Below, piece after piece: positions 24,229 through 28,932 of a DNA stretch of 28,932 nucleotides. The stretch comes from Promethearchaeota archaeon. GTDB taxonomy: Archaea > Asgardarchaeota > Lokiarchaeia > Sigynarchaeales > SOKP01. The stretch is from assembly GCA_030620005.1 (NCBI GenBank), contig JAUXAJ010000026.1, forward strand, positions 1 through 28,932. The letters run 5' to 3'. Each line of letters begins with the position of its first letter. The stretch's first letter is position 1. The notes under the pieces are model-generated. The model was not told the origin of the DNA and made no database searches. It was given only the letters and a program-made list of their open reading frames with translations. The position numbers and the translations under genes are program-made.

Positions 24229-24259
24229 GTAGTTTTTCTCAAATAATATTAAAAAAAGC

Positions 24260-25408
24260 GTGTTTATAGTGAATAAATTTGAAAAAGCTCGGGAAGTGCT
24301 ACAAGAAATAAATGGAGATGCTTGGCTCATAATTTGTAACGAAGATAGCGATGTTCATTCCCATTTCATGCTAGGAGTTAAAGCTCACGCGCGACATTAC
24401 ATACTAATAGATGCAAAAGGTAAGCATCAGATTATTACCGTTCGAATGGAAGCCCCCATGATTGAAAAATCCTTAAAAAGCCAAAAAATAGATGCAAGCG
24501 TTATAGCATATAAAGATGTTAAGGATTTAAAATCCATATTAACCAAGGTTCTTGATAAACCAAAAATTGCGGTTAATTTTGGAGAAAACATCTTAGATCC
24601 CGGTGGCACGGTTTACGCTGATCATGTTCGAGCAGGTGATTTAGTGTCTGTCCAAAAATTGGTTCCAAATACGAGTTTTTTTTCAGCAGCACCGATAATA
24701 AACGAACTCCGGGCTGTTAAGTCCCCGAAAGAATTAAACGACTTGCGAAACACTTGTAAGGTCAATCTTGAAATTTTAGAAGAAGTTACTTATTGGGTAA
24801 AAATCGGCATGAAAGAAAAAGAAATTGCGGCAAAATTAGATTACGAGTACATGAAACTTGGAAAGCCCTCATTTGATACGATCGTGGCTTCTGGAGCAAA
24901 TTCAGCAGACCCACACCATAATAGCAGCGATAAAAAAGTTGATTCGGGAGTACTTTTGATAGATTCTGGTCTGCAAATTGATCAAATGTGTTCTGACATA
25001 ACTTGGACATTCTGGATCGGTGGAAAACCTCCAGAAGACTTCCTTCAAGCGTACAATGCTCTCTACGAGGCGAAGAAAATTGCTAACAATCATTTTATTG
25101 CTAGCACTCCAAATTATCTACCTGCAAAAAAATATCGCGAATATTCAGCTAATAAAGGATACGATCACGAGAAATTGTTCATCCACGGCCTAGGTCATCC
25201 GTTAGGATTTGAAGTTCACGATGTTGGAATGCGAATTAGTTCCAATGTGCCTGAAGAACATGTCCTTAAGGAAAATATGGTGTATAGCAACGAACCAGGG
25301 TTATATTGGCCAGGTAAATGGGGAATTCGGTTAGAAGATGATATTATAATAGGCAAGGATAAATGTGAACAATTAACGTACAATCACGAAGATCCAATCA
25401 TTATTTAA
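24260..25408 (+). CDS. M24 family Xaa-Pro-type aminopeptidase
   Basis: A 382-residue protein with the creatinase N-terminal domain (about 1-150) and the pita-bread M24 catalytic domain. All five metal ligands are visible: Asp235 (LIDSG), Asp246 (CSDITW), His313 (GLGHPLG), Glu345 (NEPGLY) and Glu359 (RLEDD). It would remove an N-terminal residue in front of proline, or act as a prolidase. The start is a GTG at 24260; a second GTG three codons on is equally possible, and no ATG fits. It stands alone, after the graveyard region and before the convergent aspartase gene. Confidence 0.9.
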   Translation: MFIVNKFEKAREVLQEINGDAWLIICNEDSDVHSHFMLGVKAHARHYILIDAKGKHQIITVRMEAPMIEKSLKSQKIDASVIAYKDVKDLKSILTKVLDKPKIAVNFGENILDPGGTVYADHVRAGDLVSVQKLVPNTSFFSAAPIINELRAVKSPKELNDLRNTCKVNLEILEEVTYWVKIGMKEKEIAAKLDYEYMKLGKPSFDTIVASGANSADPHHNSSDKKVDSGVLLIDSGLQIDQMCSDITWTFWIGGKPPEDFLQAYNALYEAKKIANNHFIASTPNYLPAKKYREYSANKGYDHEKLFIHGLGHPLGFEVHDVGMRISSNVPEEHVLKENMVYSNEPGLYWPGKWGIRLEDDIIIGKDKCEQLTYNHEDPIII

Positions 25409-25584
25409 CCTTTTTTCAAAATATGCTAAGAAGAAAATTTCGATCCTTAGCAAGAACAATTTCGTCCTTTTTAATTTTTTTGAATATTTTATTAATTTCC
25501 TTAACAATTAATTTTCTAGGCTCGCCTAGTATGCTCAAAAAAGGACCTCTTAGTTTTTATTATTATAAAAAAACTCATATCGTT
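25409..25584. terminator. Structured AT-rich spacer between convergent genes
   Basis: Several inverted repeats lie here: GCTAAG/CTTAGC (25425-25430 with 25446-25451), CTAGGC/GCCTAG (25516-25529) and GTCCTTTTT/AAAAAGGAC (25464-25472 with 25538-25546) enclosing the second. T-runs follow the first hairpin. They could end both the M24 and the aspartase transcripts. Confidence 0.45.
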
Positions 25585-26931
25585 TTAAATTAAATCTTTT
25601 TCTTTCAGTAGTTTCCGCAACTTGTCAAAATCGCCCACAGCTTGCTTACAAATCTCATTAATTTTTGAATACCCATATTTGTGCGTTAGTTGAGTTAGTA
25701 GGGGGATTATCGAATCTGCATTTTCATTATTGCTAGTTACATTGACTTGAAAACCTTTCACGCATTTTTCTTCAAATGCAGAAAGACCAGAACTTAAAAT
25801 CTCTATGGAATCCAGTATGCTGAAAACCATCAAACTTTCCCAGATATTTAAGTCCAATTCTCCACGACCTAGTGCGTATTGGCAAGCGGCATTATATCCA
25901 ATAGCTTGAAAACACGTTTGAATTGTAAATTCTGGTATTACGGGATTAATTTTACCTGGCATGATGGATGAGCCCGCTTGGACAGCAGGGAGAACAATTT
26001 CATTTAGTCCAGTTTCCGGACCTGACGCCATGAGACGAAAATCTTGAGCGATTTTAATTACACATTGAGCAAAAATGGCTAGTTGCGCCGATACATTAGC
26101 CATTTCATCTGGGTTCTGAGCAGCGTCGTATAAATTTTCAGTAATAGTATATTTAGGATCGTTTGAAACTTCAGCTAGGGCAAGGCCAATATTTTTTAAA
26201 TAGTCATCTGGAACATCGCTGACTCTTCCCACAATCGTTCCACCAAGATTAACGCGATGAAGCCTATCTACAGCAATATCAATTCGTTTACAAGAACGAT
26301 CTAGAACTTCTGCGTATCCTCCAAGGAAATCCTTGAAATAAACATCAACAGCATCTTGAATGCAAGTTCTTGCGATTCGTTTTTGATCTTTAAATTCATT
26401 TCCTCTATCTAAGAATGTTTGAGCTAAACTTCCAATAGCTTTCTTTAATTTTATCCATTTTTTAATTACAGCAATATGACAAGCTGTAGGATACACATCG
26501 TTGGTTGATTGATGAAGATTAATGTGATCGTTTGGATGGATTATTTTATATTGACCTCTAGTCCCGCCTAAGATTTCTTCGGCTAAATTCGCAATAACTT
26601 CATTTGCATTCATGTTAGCACTAGTTCCGCCCCCGCCGTGAAGATAATGAATGGGAAATTGATCGAACATCTTTTCCTCAAGCACATTCTGGGCAGCTTC
26701 AATGATTGCGTTGGCGAGTTTGCCTTCAAGGCAATTAATTTTTTTGTTTACCATTGCGGCTGCTTGTTTACATGACATCAAACCTTCAATGAGCTCGGGA
26801 TAATCTCCAATGGTTTTTTCCTTATTTACCGGAAAGTTTCGTATCGCACGTTCGGTTTGAGCTCCATAGAGAGCGTTAATTGGAACTTCAATATTGCCTA
26901 GCAAATCGTGTTCTATTCGCGTTTCTTTCAA
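25585..26931 (-). CDS. aspA: Aspartate ammonia-lyase (aspartase)
   Basis: A 448-residue member of the aspartase/fumarase superfamily. The signature loop is GSSIMPGKINP (320-330), with Ser321 as the likely base. The residues that hold aspartate in Bacillus aspartase have clear counterparts: Thr103 (GGGGTSANMN), Ser142 and Thr143 (QSTND), Ser322, Lys327 and Asn329. GGxGTSxNMNxNEV favours aspartase over fumarase C, which usually has GSGTQSNMN. It would split aspartate into fumarate and ammonia, fitting amino-acid fermentation next to threonine dehydratase. A fumarase or related lyase activity is not excluded. The DPP4-like gene lies upstream on the same strand with a 186-bp gap, so separate promoters are likely. 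Confidence 0.85.
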   Translation of the reverse strand: MKETRIEHDLLGNIEVPINALYGAQTERAIRNFPVNKEKTIGDYPELIEGLMSCKQAAAMVNKKINCLEGKLANAIIEAAQNVLEEKMFDQFPIHYLHGGGGTSANMNANEVIANLAEEILGGTRGQYKIIHPNDHINLHQSTNDVYPTACHIAVIKKWIKLKKAIGSLAQTFLDRGNEFKDQKRIARTCIQDAVDVYFKDFLGGYAEVLDRSCKRIDIAVDRLHRVNLGGTIVGRVSDVPDDYLKNIGLALAEVSNDPKYTITENLYDAAQNPDEMANVSAQLAIFAQCVIKIAQDFRLMASGPETGLNEIVLPAVQAGSSIMPGKINPVIPEFTIQTCFQAIGYNAACQYALGRGELDLNIWESLMVFSILDSIEILSSGLSAFEEKCVKGFQVNVTSNNENADSIIPLLTQLTHKYGYSKINEICKQAVGDFDKLRKLLKEKDLI

Positions 26932-26957
26932 AATTCTATTAGACCATTTTTTTAAAT

Positions 26958-26985
26958 TTAGTAGTTAAAATTAGAAAGTAATTAA
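26958..26985 (-). promoter_or_regulatory. Promoter element shared with the threonine dehydratase gene
   Basis: TTTAGTAGTT followed by AAATTAGAAAGTA lies 27-54 nt upstream of the aspartase ATG and closely matches 8239-8267. Equal strand and similar distance suggest a common promoter or operator for two ammonia-releasing enzymes. Confidence 0.4.
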
Positions 26986-27117
26986 AAAATAAATTTGTTA
27001 ATATATTTCGTTGATTTCTCCTAATACTTTAAAATATTACCTTAAAATTAATTATTTTGAAGAAGTTAATATAAATTTAATATGGAAAAGAAATCCACTT
27101 CTCCTTAGGAACTTTTT

Positions 27118-28932
27118 CTATTCGTCTCCCATCAAACCGCGGAGCAAATTTGGATCGATACCCTTGATTTTAACTTCTTTTGGGGGTTCTTGTCCCAATA
27201 AATGCCTAACAAAATAATCCCATCTTCTACGAATGAAATACGGATCAATCAATAAAAGATGGTCTCGATTTGGCAAGATTAGCATGTCAAAATCCTTGTT
27301 TGCGTTTATTAAAGCGTTTATTAAACCCATCATACCCGCAAGATGCACATTGTCGTCTAATTCACCATGGACTAAAAATAATTTTCCTTTTAATTTTCTT
27401 GCTAAGCGTAAATTTGCGCTCTCCGCCTTTAGATCGTTATAACTTGTCCCCATATATTTCTCTGACCAATCCACTAAATACGACAAGTGATCGTGATTTC
27501 CTGCTGATGATACAGCTACTTTAAAGAAATCAGGATACTCCAATATTGCTCTAGCAGATGCTACTCCTCCGCCTGAATGACCGAAAATACCAACCCTATT
27601 CAGATCCATGTAAGAATGGGATTGTTCAAGTTGTTGGATTGCTGCTACATGATCTTTCAGACCTGCCGAATGATAAAGATCTCCATAACAATAATCGTGA
27701 AATTTTTTAGAGCGATAAGGGGTGCCCCTCCCGTCGACGATAATGACAATGAAGCCTAGCTCCGCGAACGCTTGAGCATTCCAAAAAAATAAAAGTTCAG
27801 AGGGATAATCGATCTGGGGAAATGCTTTAGGAACATGGATTCTTTGAGGTCCAGGATAAATATAGTCTAAAACGGGAAATTTTTTGTTAGGATCGAATGT
27901 CGTAGGATAAAAAATGACGCCAAATATTTCTGTCTTGCCATCTTCAGATATCGTTTTAAATGGCTTTGGCAAAATCCAACCCTTGTTTAATAACTTTGTA
28001 ATGTCTGCTTTTCCTAGTTCTTTTACTAACTCTCCATTTTTGGACCGTACAACAGAGATTGGAAGTGCATCCACGCGGGAATACCTATCAACAAAGAAAT
28101 TTCCCGTTGGAGCAAAAACAATGTCGTGTTCCGCATTTTCAGGGGTTAGTAATTCTAATCCAGAGCCATCTAGATTAACGCGATAAAGATATTGGTAATA
28201 TGGGTCGCTTTCCTTTTCTCTTCCTCCAGCTGTAAAATAAACCATTCTTTCTTCTTCGTCGACATGCATTATTTCTCTGACAACCCAATTACCAGCCGTA
28301 ATTTGGTTTTTGAACTTGCCGCTTGTTCTATCATACAAGTATAAATGTGACCTCCCATCGCGTTGAGACCACCAAATGAATTCTTTTTCTTGATTAATCA
28401 TTCGTATGTTTGGTCTTTTACCACTTTCTCGATCAGTTCGAACTTCAAGGAATGTACTTCCTGTCTCCTCTAAAAGGACCCGCAATTCTCCTGTTTGCGC
28501 ATTAAGCTCGTAAAACTTAATTACTTTATGGTATCTTTCAACGAATACGAAGAAAACATAGTCGTTTGATTCAGACCACCACATCCAATTGTATTCGATA
28601 ATATTCTGATAGAAAATTGGAAAAGACTCCTGCCTGGCTGTTTTCTTGGACTTTTTTACGATGTCAAAAATGACTATTTCTCCCGTTGGTATTTCAGCAT
28701 CGTTTGGAAATGCATACTTGTACGTGTGTAAGATTGGTCGTGAAGTACCATCAGTGGGAACAGTTTGTAAAAGATGAAGGTCTTTAACCTCACGCTGGTC
28801 GATTCTTAACGTCACAATTCTTCGAGAATCAGGAGACCAAATTGCAATTGGCTTTAAAGGCTTATTATTTAAGCGATCCACGATAGTGTGAGTATTACAT
28901 TCGGGTGAAGTCGCATAATCGTGATGTTTCTC
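27118..28932 (-). CDS. DPP4-like S9B dipeptidyl peptidase, 5' end outside window
   Basis: The frame stays open to the right edge, so the gene is partial. Beyond the GTG at 28881 it reads EKHHDYATSPECNTHTI, which belongs to the usual N-terminal propeller of this family; that GTG is therefore not the start. At least 604 residues are present and about 100 are missing. Numbering from the GTG codon, the triad is Ser436 (GHSGGG), Asp509 (GELDDNVH) and His541 (NRDHLL), with WSPDS (15-19) as a propeller landmark. The enzyme should release N-terminal dipeptides, often X-Pro. Whether it has a signal peptide or membrane anchor cannot be seen. It complements the M24 Xaa-Pro peptidase. Confidence 0.9.
   Translation of the reverse strand, partial: EKHHDYATSPECNTHTIVDRLNNKPLKPIAIWSPDSRRIVTLRIDQREVKDLHLLQTVPTDGTSRPILHTYKYAFPNDAEIPTGEIVIFDIVKKSKKTARQESFPIFYQNIIEYNWMWWSESNDYVFFVFVERYHKVIKFYELNAQTGELRVLLEETGSTFLEVRTDRESGKRPNIRMINQEKEFIWWSQRDGRSHLYLYDRTSGKFKNQITAGNWVVREIMHVDEEERMVYFTAGGREKESDPYYQYLYRVNLDGSGLELLTPENAEHDIVFAPTGNFFVDRYSRVDALPISVVRSKNGELVKELGKADITKLLNKGWILPKPFKTISEDGKTEIFGVIFYPTTFDPNKKFPVLDYIYPGPQRIHVPKAFPQIDYPSELLFFWNAQAFAELGFIVIIVDGRGTPYRSKKFHDYCYGDLYHSAGLKDHVAAIQQLEQSHSYMDLNRVGIFGHSGGGVASARAILEYPDFFKVAVSSAGNHDHLSYLVDWSEKYMGTSYNDLKAESANLRLARKLKGKLFLVHGELDDNVHLAGMMGLINALINANKDFDMLILPNRDHLLLIDPYFIRRRWDYFVRHLLGQEPPKEVKIKGIDPNLLRGLMGDE

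Noticed and set aside
25423..25593. Plus-strand 56-codon ORF with one possible membrane helix, overlapping the aspartase end
   Set aside because: It lies over the hairpins and T-runs of a convergent spacer; the hydrophobic stretch comes from T-rich codons.
1..28932. tRNA, rRNA or CRISPR array
   Set aside because: No T-loop-like GGTTCRANTCC with paired arms, no rRNA-like stretch and no regularly spaced repeats were found by eye.

Overview
The window looks like AT-rich archaeal DNA. The best guess is an anaerobic, peptide-degrading Asgard archaeon of the Lokiarchaeia type. This rests on low GC, oligo-T stops, TATA-like boxes upstream of genes, a deazaflavin-type (F420) reductase, a double AbrB-fold protein, a small winged-helix protein, UroD-type methyltransferases, and many cytoplasmic peptidases beside amino-acid deaminases. 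No rRNA, tRNA or CRISPR array is visible, so the assignment is an inference.

Layout. 1-240: relic of a TnpB zinc ribbon. 352-3265: two UroD-superfamily proteins facing each other across a GNAT acetyltransferase and a possible 43-residue protein. 3512-4448: F420-type reductase and a two-cluster ferredoxin. 4508-8206: leftward run of threonine dehydratase and GH31 glycosidase. 8306-11871: M28 peptidase with a PKD domain, a decayed and an intact anSME-like radical SAM gene, and a flavodoxin. 12076-13101: C45-type Ntn hydrolase. 13173-22516: a peptide-use block with a GPH transporter, M55 D-aminopeptidase, S9 peptidase, a membrane protein, a double-AbrB protein, and AbgA-like and AbgB-like M20 hydrolases. 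22517-24259: a gene graveyard holding pieces of at least four dead genes around one intact small winged-helix gene. 24260-28932: M24 peptidase, aspartase and a DPP4-like S9B peptidase that runs off the right edge.

Main observation. A perfect 17-bp palindrome, TTTCCCA-N3-TGGGAAA, occurs three times, always between genes: upstream of the GPH transporter, between the divergent M55 and S9 genes, and between the divergent abgA-like and abgB-like genes. Facing its leftward gene, its near edge lies 73-76 nt from the start codon in all three cases. This looks like the operator of an undescribed local regulon for uptake and cleavage of peptides, D-amino-acid peptides or N-acyl amino acids. Two of the sites lie in a promoter of about 100 bp that has been duplicated. 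The M55 copy carried along the first codons of the transporter gene, which now form a 12-codon upstream ORF ending in ATGA overlap with the M55 start.

Together the genes describe import and stepwise hydrolysis of peptides, followed by deamination of threonine and aspartate. Redox and methyl-transfer proteins sit at the edges.
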